DNA of 64,000 nucleotides from JBOGOC01 sp050747525 (GTDB lineage Bacteria; Acidobacteriota; Polarisedimenticolia; JACPZX01; DASXTC01), in NCBI GenBank assembly GCA_050747525.1, contig JBOGOC010000088.1, forward strand, positions 8,007 through 72,006, in the 5' to 3' direction. The notes beneath the pieces are model-generated. The model saw only the letters and a program-made list of their open reading frames with translations, made no database searches and was not told the origin of the DNA. A program made the translations under genes and the position numbers. Position 1 is the stretch's first letter. Every line of letters begins with the position of its first letter. Shown in pieces: positions 6,492-16,172 of the stretch.

Positions 6492-9483
6492 ACCGGACGC
6501 CGAACTGGAACTGCCTGCCGGGCCCCGCATTGCGCTTGACGACCGTCGTGCCGGCCGGGCCGGCCTGGATCTGGTTGGACTGCGTCGCGTTGTTGCTGTA
6601 GCCGCTCAGGTTCTCGGCGTTGAAGACGTTGAAGATGTCCGCGGACAGCTCCACGGCGCGCGCCCCGGCGCGCGGCACCAGCCACCTGACCCCCACGTCG
6701 AAGACCTCGGACCATGGGAGCCGGTCGTTGTTTCTCGCCTCGCCCGGCATGCGATCGCTGTTGCCCACATAGGCGTCGCTGAACGAACGGCCGTCGCCGT
6801 TCAGGTCGGTGGTTCCGTAGACATTCGGATCCGCGTCCGGGATGCGGTTGATCGGCTGCCCGCTCTGCAGCAGCGTGCCAAGGCTGAACCTCAGGCTGGG
6901 CAGCGCATGGTAGTAGAGCAGGGCGTTAATCACGTGCGTCCGGTCGTTGATCGAGGGGCCCCATTCGTCCTGGAAGCGGTTACTGTCCTCGGCGCGGAAG
7001 TTGATGTCGTCGGTGTCGTTCTCGAGGCGCGACAGCGTGTAGGAGAACCGCCAGGAGAACGGGGTCGCCCCCCGCTCGCCCAACACCATGAAGGTGGCCG
7101 CGCTGTAGTGCGCCTCCCCTTCGGTCTCGGTCATGACGATGTTGAGGGCACCGCCCGGCACCGCCCCGAGGTCGGCGAGCGGGCGCGTCAGATCGGCCTC
7201 CGCGGTCGACCGCACCGCGGATGCGGGAGGCGTGCTTGCGCTGATGAACCACGGCGCCGGGGCGTTGAGGTTCTTCAGCCGGAACAGATGCCGCGCGCGG
7301 GTGTGAATCAGGTCAGCCTGGAACATGATGGTGTCGGTGATCTGCCGCTGATAGCCGAGCGTGTACTGGGCGGTCACCGGGTTGTCGTAGCCGTCGGGAT
7401 TGAGGATGCGGGCCTCGTGGCTGAAGACGTTCGCCTCCTGTCCCGCGAGGCTCGATCCCGTGGGGCCCTGGAGGTAGTCGACCCCGGTCCCCTGGCATCC
7501 CGAGAGGTCGCCGTCGTTGCCGCAGAAGCTCGCCGTGGAGTTCCCCTGGAACAGCACCCGGTGCAGCTTCGTGTCGCGGGGCAGGTACCCGCGATCGATC
7601 AGGGCCTGGATCTGCGTGCGGTAGCCCGACGTGTCGCGATTCTGCTGGAGCGCGTCGCTGTGGATGGCGTAGAGGACCTTATCGTAGAAGAGTCCCACGC
7701 CGCCGCGCAGCACGCTGCGGTCGTTCAGCTGCCAGTTGGCGCTGATCCGCGGAGCGATGTTGTCCAGGTCGTAGGCGTCGTCTCCCCCCTTCGACAGCGT
7801 GTCCAGATCGTAGCGGAGCCCCAGGGTGAGGTTCAGCGAAGAATGAACCGACCAGAGGTCTTCGAACCAACCGCTGTAAATGTTCTGCCGCGCGCCGAAG
7901 GAATCGGGCCTCAACTCCACGTCATAGTCCAGCACGGTCGTGTTGGCTGGCAGGTCGTCCACGTCGAGCGAGTCGTCCACGCCCGCATTGATGAGATCGT
8001 CGATCTGGGCCTGCGTGAGCTGGACGCGGTAGTTACCGTTGACATTGCCTCCACCCAGCAGCTGGAAATCGGCGCTGATCAGCTCCACTCCGAAGCTCAG
8101 GGTGTGATTGTCCATGGGAAGCATGAACTTCTGCTTGAGCTGCATGGTGTTCTCGACGCTGTCGAAAACGAATCCGGGATGACCCAGCGCCGCGATGCCA
8201 TCGACGTTCACCGCCGGCCCCTCGCCGCCGTCGGGCTCGCCGTAGTCCCAGTGGAAGCGGCTGAACTGCACGCCGGTCTCGGAGATCAGCTTGCTCCCCG
8301 TCCACGTCGTCTTGACGGCCGCCAGCACCGAGTTGCGGTCCTGGGTGTTTGCGGCCGAAGGGAAGGTGACTCCTCCTTCGAGCCCTCCGCCCTGCCGCTC
8401 GATCTCCACCTCGCCCACGTTCACCCGGAACGACGTGGAGAGCGCGCTGGTCCAGAAATGGTCGACCTTGGCCGAGTAATAGCCGAACCGGTTGTGTCCT
8501 TCGACCGCCTCGTTGACACCCAGTGCGGGAGACGTGAGCAGGTTGTCCTTGTTGTCGCGCGTGGCCTCGGCGCTCACGAAGTAGAAGGTCCTGTCCTTCA
8601 CGATGGGCCCGCCCAGACCGAAGCCCATCTGGTATCTCTCGAAACCGTCCTTCACCGCATTGCCGGAGAGATCCCTCCCGGCGAACGGGCTGGGCGCGTC
8701 GGGCGGGTTGCCGGGGCGCATCAGGAAGAAGGCCTCGCCGCTGATCAGGTTGCTCCCCGAGCGGCTGGTGACGTTGAACACGCCGTTCCCCGTGCGCCCG
8801 AACTCCGCGGAGTAGGAGCTGGTCAGCACGGACACGTCCTGCACGAAGCCGACCGGGATGGCGAACTTCTGGCCCCCCAGGAAGTTCTCGGTGTTGTCGA
8901 GGCCGTCGATCAGATAGGTGGCATAGAGGGAATTGGCGCCGTTGATCGAGACGTTGGGCGCTTCGGGATAGAACCCGGTCGCCTGGGTGACGTTGGGAAG
9001 CCGGTAGAGCGCGCGGGTGAGGTCCCGGCCTTCCACGGGGATAGCGGTGATCTCGTCCAGCTCGAGGGTGGCAGAGGTCTCCGCGTTGATGGTGTTGATG
9101 CGGGCCGCTTCCGGAGCGCCGGTGACGCTCACCGTCTCGGTCAGGGCAGGCCGGGGCTGCAGCGCCAGCGTCAGGCTGCTCATCTGGTTGCTTCGGATCC
9201 GGACGTCCTCGACGGTGGCGTCGCCGTAGACGGTGCCGCCTGCCGCGACCAGGACGTAGGGCCCGCCCGTGGGGAGCGACAGAAAACGGGCCTTCCCCTG
9301 GGCGTTGGTGGTCGCGCTCGACTCGAGGCCGATCGCCTCGTGGGTCAGGGTCAAGGCAATTCCGGCGACCGGAGACTCGCTGCGCGCATCGATCACGGTC
9401 ACTTCGAGCGTCGACTGGGCGAGGACCGGCGTGAAAGCGAGACAGAGCACGGCGGTGCAGAGCACACTCCTCGAACGGAACAT
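6481..9483 (-). CDS. TonB-dependent outer-membrane receptor, Oar-like
   Basis: This 1000-residue protein starts with a signal peptide (AVLCLAFTPVLAQ), then a carboxypeptidase-regulatory Ig-like domain (about residues 25-110, TLEVTVIDARSESPVAG), a plug domain (about 120-270, containing VSINGANSLYATYLIDGLDN and SSYSAEFGRTGNG) and a 22-strand barrel ending in the aromatic signature VRYVF. It would bring a ligand across the outer membrane using TonB-ExbBD energy. A GGGAGG ribosome site precedes the ATG by six bases. The gene is followed, with overlap, by the YnjB/permease/ATPase genes, which makes it the likely outer-membrane gate of that importer. Oar-like receptors without a clear TonB box are typical of Acidobacteriota. 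Confidence 0.88.
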   Translation of the reverse strand: MFRSRSVLCTAVLCLAFTPVLAQSTLEVTVIDARSESPVAGIALTLTHEAIGLESSATTNAQGKARFLSLPTGGPYVLVAAGGTVYGDATVEDVRIRSNQMSSLTLALQPRPALTETVSVTGAPEAARINTINAETSATLELDEITAIPVEGRDLTRALYRLPNVTQATGFYPEAPNVSINGANSLYATYLIDGLDNTENFLGGQKFAIPVGFVQDVSVLTSSYSAEFGRTGNGVFNVTSRSGSNLISGEAFFLMRPGNPPDAPSPFAGRDLSGNAVKDGFERYQMGFGLGGPIVKDRTFYFVSAEATRDNKDNLLTSPALGVNEAVEGHNRFGYYSAKVDHFWTSALSTSFRVNVGEVEIERQGGGLEGGVTFPSAANTQDRNSVLAAVKTTWTGSKLISETGVQFSRFHWDYGEPDGGEGPAVNVDGIAALGHPGFVFDSVENTMQLKQKFMLPMDNHTLSFGVELISADFQLLGGGNVNGNYRVQLTQAQIDDLINAGVDDSLDVDDLPANTTVLDYDVELRPDSFGARQNIYSGWFEDLWSVHSSLNLTLGLRYDLDTLSKGGDDAYDLDNIAPRISANWQLNDRSVLRGGVGLFYDKVLYAIHSDALQQNRDTSGYRTQIQALIDRGYLPRDTKLHRVLFQGNSTASFCGNDGDLSGCQGTGVDYLQGPTGSSLAGQEANVFSHEARILNPDGYDNPVTAQYTLGYQRQITDTIMFQADLIHTRARHLFRLKNLNAPAPWFISASTPPASAVRSTAEADLTRPLADLGAVPGGALNIVMTETEGEAHYSAATFMVLGERGATPFSWRFSYTLSRLENDTDDINFRAEDSNRFQDEWGPSINDRTHVINALLYYHALPSLRFSLGTLLQSGQPINRIPDADPNVYGTTDLNGDGRSFSDAYVGNSDRMPGEARNNDRLPWSEVFDVGVRWLVPRAGARAVELSADIFNVFNAENLSGYSNNATQSNQIQAGPAGTTVVKRNAGPGRQFQFGVRYVF

Positions 9484-9534
9484 CAGGAGCCTCCCATAGA
9501 GCGCGCACCTGGTCTTTTCGGGCGCGAAACCGGA

Positions 9535-10296
9535 TTAGAACGCTGAGGTGGCCTGGGTCAGGGAGGCGAAGGGAGGGGCACGCCCCTCATGCAGGCGAGG
9601 CGGGCGCCTCAGGACAGGCGCCCGGGAGGAGTCCGTACGGCGGTGGAGACGTGCGAGGGAATGGCGCAGCCGCCTCAGGACAGGGATCCAGCCCTCCGGC
9701 GCGTGCCTCGCGGCGAGCCACGACTCCAGATCTTCTCTCGAGTCGAGATCCCCCAGGGGCTCGAGCAGGACCACGCGGAAGCCGGCGGCGGCAAGAGTCC
9801 GAATCAGGTCGGCGCGGGCACTGGTTCCACACCAGCGGACGTGACGCAGGCTCTCTCCGATCGGGCGCCCCATTGCCAGCAGGTAGATCCCGCCATCGGT
9901 GGCGGGTCCCATCACCACGGCATCGGCGTCGAGGCGGATCTCCTCCAGGGCGCGGCGGATGTGGCGCGCGGTCAGGCCCGGGGTGTCCGAGCCCAGCACC
10001 ACCATCGGCCCGGAGCTGATGCGGGCCATCCGGGCCATGGCGTCCATCAGCCGCTGGCCGAAGCCCGTGCCCTCCTGCGGCAGCCGTGGGAGATCGACCG
10101 GAAGACGGGCGTCCTCCGGGCACGACACCATCACGCGGCACCCCGCGCTCACCGAGGCATCCACGGCGCTGAGCAGGCACTGGGCGCGCAGAGCCAGCTC
10201 ATCGTCTTCCAGCCGGCTCGGGAGAAGCGGGCGCCGCGCGCGCTCGCCGCCGGGGCCCAGCGTGAAGATCAGCGCGCAGGGATGAGTGGGCTTCAC
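9535..10296 (-). CDS. DUF2064 / rSAM-selenodomain-associated transferase 1 (TIGR04282-like)
   Basis: The protein has the nucleotidyl/glycosyl-transferase-like fold of DUF2064 (CofC-like). The signature segment MVVLGSDTPGLT is followed by DAVVMGPATDGGIYLLAM and, later, DLDSREDLESWL. The family is known for its association with radical SAM enzymes, and a radical SAM gene does end this gene run, though it is not the ArsS type. I prefer the GTG at 10294-10296, which has a GGGAG site five bases upstream; an ATG at 10377 would add a low-complexity N-terminus. The gene ends 51 bases before the TonB receptor start and may head the uptake operon. The C-terminal 40 residues are arginine-rich and not conserved-looking. 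Confidence 0.7.
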   Translation of the reverse strand: MKPTHPCALIFTLGPGGERARRPLLPSRLEDDELALRAQCLLSAVDASVSAGCRVMVSCPEDARLPVDLPRLPQEGTGFGQRLMDAMARMARISSGPMVVLGSDTPGLTARHIRRALEEIRLDADAVVMGPATDGGIYLLAMGRPIGESLRHVRWCGTSARADLIRTLAAAGFRVVLLEPLGDLDSREDLESWLAARHAPEGWIPVLRRLRHSLARLHRRTDSSRAPVLRRPPRLHEGRAPPFASLTQATSAF

Positions 10297-10403
10297 GAGG
10301 ACTCCCTGAGCAAGGAGTGGGCCAGCATTCCGGGTCCGATCGGCCCCGCCACGGTCACCACCTCTGCCCGCTCTCATAGGATTTCGTACGCGCCCCTCAT
10401 CCT

Positions 10404-13259
10404 CTATTGATAGTCACTCAGCAGCACGACGTCCTGGCTCGTCTCGCCGTAGGTGAAGACCGCGCTCCTCGAATCCCGGGCCCAGGCGTACCTGAAGATC
10501 TGTCCGGTCCTGAAGTCCGCCAGCCTCGACGGCTGCCTGGACGCCCCCGGCTCGAAGACCCAGAGGCTGTCCTGCTGGCCGAGGCGCCGGTGCATGAGGA
10601 CTTTCCGGCCGTCGGGAGACCACTCGTGCCCCTTGATGCGGCCCTCCTTGAAGTGCGTGAGCTGGTCGGTGGCCTCCCTGGCGATGGGCCGTCTCATGAG
10701 GTTGAAGCCCGTGTCGCGGTCGACGTAGGTGAGAGCTTCTCCGTCCGGCGCCCATTTCAGGTCGATCGCTCCGGGCGGGAGCAGGAACGAGCCGAGAGGA
10801 TCCCCGCCGACGGCCGGCACGACGATGCGCTTCGGGTAAAGGCTCCCCTCGGTCTTCTCCAGCCCCGTATAGAGCAGGCGCCGGGAGTCGGGTGAGAAGA
10901 GCGGGGCCTCGCTGGATTGAAGGGGAAGGACGAATCGCGGCTCTCCCCCGGCCAGGCTCAGAGACAGGACTCTGGATAGGTTGTCGAACCTCACGAAGAG
11001 CGCGGTCGTTCCGTCGGGAGAGACATCGAGGAGGATCTCGCCGGAGCCGTCGGTGAGCTGCTTGAGCCCGGACCCGTCCGGGTTCACCCTCCAGAGGTGC
11101 AGGATCGCTTCATCCGACACCTGCGTGAAGACCAGCCCCGCCGGCTCGGCGTAGCACAGGCTCTGCACGTAGATCCCCTCGGTGCTGAGCTGCCGTCGGC
11201 CCGTTCCATCGGGCTCGATGCGCCAGAGGAACACGCGCTCTCCCAGGCCGGCGCTGAAGGCGACACCCCCATCGGCGAGCGGCTGGATGTATTCGAGGCT
11301 CGAAGTGCCGCCGGATCCGGCTGTGATGGAGCGCGGCTCGCCCCCGGTCCCCAGCGGAGCCACCCAGATGTTGGCCACGCCCGTCCTCCTGACGGCGGCG
11401 ATCACCTTCCCGTCGGTCGAGAGCGACAGGTTGTCGTACCCGTCCAGATCGCTGGTCGTCCGCCGGACGTCTCCGTCGGGAAATGAGAGCCGGTAGATCT
11501 GGTTGGCGGTCGTGCCGATGACGTAGGCGCTCATCATGATGGCGCTGCCATCCGGAACCCAGCCGAGGCTGTTGACGAAGAGCCACGTCTTCGGTCCCAC
11601 CGGAGTCTTCTCGCCGCTCTGCGCGTCGATGGTCACGACCTGCGTGTGCGCTCCTCCCGCGGCATTGAAGATGGGCACCGCGATGCGCTTCCCGTCGGGG
11701 GACCAGGCGGGAGTCCCGCCGCCTCCCGGGCCGGCGAAGCTCTCCGGATCCTTGACGCGGATCAGCTCGCGCTCCTGTCCCGTCTGCGTGTCGAAGATGA
11801 CGAGAGAGTCGGCTCCGTCGTCGAGCAGGCCTCGCCGGAAGCAGAGCTGCTTTCCGTCGGGAGACATCGACACCGCCGTGTCCACGTTGAAGACGATCTT
11901 GCGCGGCGATCCCCCCAGCGAGGCCACCTGAAAGAGCGCATGGTAGTTGGGCAGCTTGGGATCGCGGTTCAGGAAATAGAGATAGTCCCCGTCGGGCGAG
12001 AAGCTGATGCCGCCCATGGGGAACGGCTGGGAGAGGATCTGCACCTCGCTTCCCGTGCGCACCTGCCGCACGTTGAGGGCGCTCAGGTCGCCCATGGTGG
12101 TGACATAGGCCAGGTAGCGGCCGTCGCCGGAGAGGACCGACTCGACGAGATCGTTGCGGGTCATGAGGATGGTGCGCCTCAACGACCTGTCCGGCGCGGC
12201 GGGAGGCGCGCCTCTCGGCAGCAGCGCATAGAGACCGCCGGCTGCGCCGAGACTCGCCAGCACGAGGATCGCCGCCAGCGCCGGCGTGATGCCCCTGCGT
12301 CGGGGGGGCGGCGCGGACAGGGCGCCCGAGGGGAGCGGGAGCGAGTCCCACCTCTCGGCCACCTCGCGGAGATCGATGGCCAGGTCCTTCATGGACTGGA
12401 GCCGCTCGTCGGGCTGCTTGGCTAGGCACCGGCGGATGAGCCGCCGGAGATCGCCGGGGACCGCGGCGTTCAGCTCCTCCACGGGAACGGGCCGCTCGCG
12501 CAGGATCTGGTGCATGACCTCCACGTCGGTGTCGGCGACGAAGGGCCGGCGCCGCGTGGCAGCCTCGTAGAGGATACACCCCATCGAAAAGATGTCCGAT
12601 CGAGAGTCGGCCACCTTCCCCGCGACCTGCTCCGGGGACATGTATCCCACGGTCCCCATCACCGTCCCTTCCCTGGTGTTGGCCACCTCCGTGGGGGCGC
12701 TGCTGCGGTCGTCCGTGGAGGCGGCCCGCTTTTCGGTGAGCTTGGCGAGGCCGAAGTCCAGGACCTTCACGATCCCGTCGGTCGAGACCATGATGTTGCC
12801 GGGCTTGAGGTCCCGATGGACGATCCCCGAGACATGGGCCCGGGCGACCCCTTCCGCGGCCTGGGCGATGTAGCCCACCAGGGTCCTGAGGTCCTCGGCC
12901 TGGTCGTGGATCAGATCGGTCAGGGTCTTGCCGGTGACCAGCTCCATGGAGATGTAGCGGATGGAGGCGGCCTCGCCCCCTTCCGGCCCGCGGCCCGCGG
13001 CCCTCACCGTCGCCTCCCCTATCTCGTAGATGGTCACGATGTTGGGATGGTTCAGCGATGACGCCGACCTGGCCTCGGCGATGAAGCGCCTGACGCGGTC
13101 TTCGCTGCGCACCAGCCCGGGGGGGAGGATCTTGAGGGCCACGCTCCTCTCGAGGCTCTCGTCGAGGGCGGCGTAGACCTCGCCCATCCCGCCGGCTCCG
13201 AGGGGACCCGTGATCCGGTAGTGGGAGATTCGATCCTCGGGCCGAAGCGTGCCGTTCAT
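10404..13259 (-). CDS. Transmembrane Ser/Thr protein kinase with PD40 beta-propeller
   Basis: This is a 951-residue kinase of the PknB type. The glycine loop LGAGGMGEVY lies near residue 20, the catalytic HRDLKPGN near 150, DFGLAK near 170 and GTVGYMSPEQ after that. A single transmembrane helix follows (about 324-350), then a long periplasmic WD40-like/PD40 propeller with repeated SPDGxxLxF motifs, which usually senses an extracellular ligand or polymer. The start at 13259 places the kinase fold at once after a short tail; an ATG at 13310 would extend into the divergent antiporter leader. The same-strand uptake genes follow after 107 bases, so co-regulation is possible but not shown. Confidence 0.88.
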   Translation of the reverse strand: MNGTLRPEDRISHYRITGPLGAGGMGEVYAALDESLERSVALKILPPGLVRSEDRVRRFIAEARSASSLNHPNIVTIYEIGEATVRAAGRGPEGGEAASIRYISMELVTGKTLTDLIHDQAEDLRTLVGYIAQAAEGVARAHVSGIVHRDLKPGNIMVSTDGIVKVLDFGLAKLTEKRAASTDDRSSAPTEVANTREGTVMGTVGYMSPEQVAGKVADSRSDIFSMGCILYEAATRRRPFVADTDVEVMHQILRERPVPVEELNAAVPGDLRRLIRRCLAKQPDERLQSMKDLAIDLREVAERWDSLPLPSGALSAPPPRRRGITPALAAILVLASLGAAGGLYALLPRGAPPAAPDRSLRRTILMTRNDLVESVLSGDGRYLAYVTTMGDLSALNVRQVRTGSEVQILSQPFPMGGISFSPDGDYLYFLNRDPKLPNYHALFQVASLGGSPRKIVFNVDTAVSMSPDGKQLCFRRGLLDDGADSLVIFDTQTGQERELIRVKDPESFAGPGGGGTPAWSPDGKRIAVPIFNAAGGAHTQVVTIDAQSGEKTPVGPKTWLFVNSLGWVPDGSAIMMSAYVIGTTANQIYRLSFPDGDVRRTTSDLDGYDNLSLSTDGKVIAAVRRTGVANIWVAPLGTGGEPRSITAGSGGTSSLEYIQPLADGGVAFSAGLGERVFLWRIEPDGTGRRQLSTEGIYVQSLCYAEPAGLVFTQVSDEAILHLWRVNPDGSGLKQLTDGSGEILLDVSPDGTTALFVRFDNLSRVLSLSLAGGEPRFVLPLQSSEAPLFSPDSRRLLYTGLEKTEGSLYPKRIVVPAVGGDPLGSFLLPPGAIDLKWAPDGEALTYVDRDTGFNLMRRPIAREATDQLTHFKEGRIKGHEWSPDGRKVLMHRRLGQQDSLWVFEPGASRQPSRLADFRTGQIFRYAWARDSRSAVFTYGETSQDVVLLSDYQ

Positions 13260-13321
13260 GGTGGATGGGCAGTCTACCGCCGTCGCGCGAGCAACGTCTA
13301 TCTGATACATTCTCCGGCCCC

Positions 13322-15037
13322 ATGCACGGCCACCTGCTTCAAGACATTGGTTACTGCATCGTCACCGCGACGGCACTGGCCTACCTTGCCCGGCTGGCGC
13401 GCCAGCCGTTGCTGCTGGCCTACATCGCCGCAGGCATCCTGATCGGCCCGCTGGGCCTGCGGCTGGTCACCGACCCGGCGTCCATCAACACCCTCGCCGA
13501 GCTGGGCCTGGCCTTCCTGCTCTTCATCGTGGGGCTGGAGATCGACCTCAAGAAGCTGATCGCTTCCGTCAGGGTCGCGGCCTTCGCCACCCTGATCCAG
13601 GTCGGGGGGAGCGCCCTTCTGGGCGGGCTGGCCGCCACCTGGATGGGGTTCGGGGGGTTGGCCGCCAGCTACATCGGGGCGGCCGTGGCGTTCTCCAGCA
13701 CGCTGATCGTGGTTAAGCTGCTTTCCGATCGGAGCGAGCTGGACACGGTCGCCGGACGGACGACGCTGGCGATCCTCCTGTTCCAGGACGTCCTGGCCAT
13801 CGTCGTGCTGGCGGTCCAGCCCAACATCGGCGCCACCGGAATGGAGGCCGCCTCACCGCTGGCGGCGATGGGATGGTCGGTGCTGAAGGGGCTGGCCCTG
13901 ATTGGCGGGACCCTTCTGGCCAGCCGTTTCGTGCTCCCTCCCCTGTTCCGCTGGGTGGCCACCTACCCCGAGATCGTGCTGGTGAGCGCGGTGTCGTGGT
14001 GCTTCCTGGTCTGCCACGCGTCCATGCAGGCGGGCTTCTCGTCCGCCATGGGGGCACTGCTCGCCGGGGTGAGCATCTCTGCCTTTCCGTACTCGCTCGA
14101 GGTGGTGGCCAAGATCCGATCGCTGCGCGACTTCTTCGTGACGCTGTTCTTCGTGTCGCTGGGCCTGCTGCTGGTCGTCCCTTCGACGAAGCTGCTCGGA
14201 GCGGCGCTGCTCCTGTCCGGCCTGGTGGTAGCCAGCCGCTTCCTGACCATCCTTCCGTCGCTCCGCCTGGTCGGATTCGACAACCGCGTCGGCCTGCTCA
14301 CCTCGATGCACCTCTCGCAGACCAGCGAGTTCGGTCTGGTGATCCTGCTCATCGGCGCCTCCGACCGGTACCGGCACGTGGGGGCCGAGGTGGTCTCGCT
14401 GGTGGTCATGGTCCTGGTGATCACCGCGGTGCTCTCCACCTACCTCGTCCAGTACGGACACCGCATCACCGCGTTCCTGGTGCACCGGGCCTCCGGCACG
14501 CCTTTCGAGGATGTTCCCTCCAGGAAGGCGCGCATGGGAGAGCCTTCGAGCGCGCCCATCGTGCTGGTGGGCTGCTTCAGGGTCGGCTCGTCGCTCGTGC
14601 ACGAGCTGCTTCGGGCGGGACTGCCGTTCAAGGTGATCGACTTCAACCCGCGCCTCCACCGGGAGCTCGAGAAGCTGGGCGTGGCGTCCACCTACGGCGA
14701 CATCAGCCACCTGGACACCCTCGAGCACGCCGGAGTCCGCGAGGCGCGGGTGATCATTTCGCCGATTCCCGACGATTTCCTCCGGGGCACGAGCAACCGG
14801 AAGCTGCTGGAGTCGTTCAAACGGCTGAATCCGGAGGCGACGACCATCGTCACGGCGGAGTCGGTGGCCCAGGCCCTCGAGCTCTACAAGACGGGCGCCG
14901 ACTACGTCCTCACCCCAGGCCTCCTGGGCTCGGACCGCCTGGCGGAGATCCTCAAGCTTGCCTCGGACGGCTCGCTGGAGGAGGTCCGGACGCGCGAGAT
15001 CCGGCAGCTCGTGGAGAGGAAACAGGTCGCTCTCTAG
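13322..15037 (+). CDS. KefB/CPA2-type cation:proton antiporter with TrkA-N domain
   Basis: This 571-residue protein has an N-terminal sodium/hydrogen-exchanger domain with about twelve transmembrane segments (residues 1-385; GILIGPLGL, AELGLAFLLFIVGLEID, FSSTLIVVKLL, LLFQDVLAIVVLA are typical CPA2 motifs) and a cytoplasmic Rossmann TrkA-N domain (about 412-530, IVLVGCFRVGSSLVHELL then VIDFNP). The nucleotide loop reads GCFRVG, where the usual form is GxGxxG. It should exchange K+ or Na+ for protons under nucleotide control. The ATG at 13322 matches the family start; an upstream in-frame ATG at 13265 overlaps the kinase promoter region. Confidence 0.88.
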   Translation: MHGHLLQDIGYCIVTATALAYLARLARQPLLLAYIAAGILIGPLGLRLVTDPASINTLAELGLAFLLFIVGLEIDLKKLIASVRVAAFATLIQVGGSALLGGLAATWMGFGGLAASYIGAAVAFSSTLIVVKLLSDRSELDTVAGRTTLAILLFQDVLAIVVLAVQPNIGATGMEAASPLAAMGWSVLKGLALIGGTLLASRFVLPPLFRWVATYPEIVLVSAVSWCFLVCHASMQAGFSSAMGALLAGVSISAFPYSLEVVAKIRSLRDFFVTLFFVSLGLLLVVPSTKLLGAALLLSGLVVASRFLTILPSLRLVGFDNRVGLLTSMHLSQTSEFGLVILLIGASDRYRHVGAEVVSLVVMVLVITAVLSTYLVQYGHRITAFLVHRASGTPFEDVPSRKARMGEPSSAPIVLVGCFRVGSSLVHELLRAGLPFKVIDFNPRLHRELEKLGVASTYGDISHLDTLEHAGVREARVIISPIPDDFLRGTSNRKLLESFKRLNPEATTIVTAESVAQALELYKTGADYVLTPGLLGSDRLAEILKLASDGSLEEVRTREIRQLVERKQVAL

Positions 15038-15044
15038 CTCCGGG

Positions 15045-16097
15045 TCACGGGCAGGTGGCGATCGACTGGGGCACGCAGGGGGCGCTCGATGCCGGCCGCT
15101 CGGACAGGTCGCTCTTCAGGCCGTACGACCCCTCCCGGGCGCCGTTGTGCGGCACCACCAGGTAGTAGCGTCCCCCCGATCCCGGCGTCAGGGTGACGGT
15201 CATGGAGCCCGCCGTGCTGCAGAGGCGAGGCTGGTGGCTGGTGAAGTCCTCAAGGACCCCCTCGTACACGGCAAAGTCGGTGTCGGTCGCGGTGCAGGAG
15301 GCGCTCCAACTCAGCGTGATGTCGCCACCGGGAGCGAGATCGACGGTCAGCGGCACCCCGGGCGTGGGACCGCCATCGGGCACCCTGCCGGCTCCGGCGG
15401 GCGGGGGAGTGAATTCCACGCGAAGGGCCGGCCGGAGGGTGGCGACGCGATTCTCTCTCGAATCGAAACGCTTGGCGGTCGTGGTGACGGACTCATCCCC
15501 CACGATGACCCAGCCGAAGTTGCCTGCGGGCGAGTCGAGCCACGATTGCGCATCGGCCACCATGCCCGCCGTGGAGCCCCAGGTGTACGGTCCGATCTGG
15601 TCAACGACGATCGTCGCGGCCGGCACGGCGTTGTAGTCCCCCCCTGGCTGGGCCCAGAAGGACGTATCGAAGAAGGTGTGCACCCACGTTGCGTCCCCGG
15701 TGTCGGCGGCGGTCCCCATCCCCTCCATCATGGGAGCGTCCGAGGTCCCCTCGCCCCAGTCGGCGGCGGCGCGGTGCAGGGAGACCGGCACTCCCAGCGC
15801 GATCGTCAGGGACATGTTCAATGTGAGCTGCACGCTCGTGATGGTGGAGCCGGCCGGGACGGCAGCGGCCACGTCGAAGGCGATCAGGGCGCGGCGCGTC
15901 TGGGGGATGGCGGTCTTCCCGGCAAAGAGGAATTCACCGGCCCCGTTGCTCAGGGCTCCCGTCGCGCTTTCAAAGAGGGTGTTGTCCCTGCTCGCCGGCA
16001 GGGTGATCACGTCCGCCCGCACCCACCCTTCGCCCATCACGCACGCGCTCGCCAGCAGCATGAATGCCAGACGGCCCGCGCGGCGAGGGTTTTTCAT
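15045..16097 (-). CDS. Secreted DNRLRE-domain protein with Cys-Pro C-terminal module
   Basis: This 350-residue exported protein has a signal peptide (LAFMLLASACVMGEGWVRA). Residues about 30-225 form a DNRLRE-type beta-sandwich (opening VITLPASRDNTLFES, with RRALIAFDVAAAVPAGSTI and a GWVIVGDES strand), a domain found in large surface proteins. The last 100 residues, starting GGDITLSWSAS and ending IATCP, match the C-termini of the 2247-residue protein next door and of the protein ending at 33405. The start at 16097 gives the signal peptide directly. It is probably a cell-surface or secreted structural protein. The gene is 75 bases downstream of the giant phosphoesterase gene on the same strand, so the two may be co-transcribed. 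Confidence 0.72.
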   Translation of the reverse strand: MKNPRRAGRLAFMLLASACVMGEGWVRADVITLPASRDNTLFESATGALSNGAGEFLFAGKTAIPQTRRALIAFDVAAAVPAGSTITSVQLTLNMSLTIALGVPVSLHRAAADWGEGTSDAPMMEGMGTAADTGDATWVHTFFDTSFWAQPGGDYNAVPAATIVVDQIGPYTWGSTAGMVADAQSWLDSPAGNFGWVIVGDESVTTTAKRFDSRENRVATLRPALRVEFTPPPAGAGRVPDGGPTPGVPLTVDLAPGGDITLSWSASCTATDTDFAVYEGVLEDFTSHQPRLCSTAGSMTVTLTPGSGGRYYLVVPHNGAREGSYGLKSDLSERPASSAPCVPQSIATCP

Positions 16098-16172
16098 GCA
16101 GCATCCTGGCGGTTCAGGCGACTCCACCTCTGTGCGCAAAGTCACAAACGGGCTGGCTAGCCGGTCCCCGCA

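Noticed and set aside
6907..9546. Long plus-strand frame opposite the TonB receptor
   Set aside because: It is antisense to a receptor with complete signal peptide, plug and barrel signatures; its own translation has no family features and reflects high G+C.
13260..13321. N-terminal extensions of the kinase (to 13310) and antiporter (from 13265)
   Set aside because: Both would overlap in the divergent promoter gap and add non-conserved residues before complete domains.
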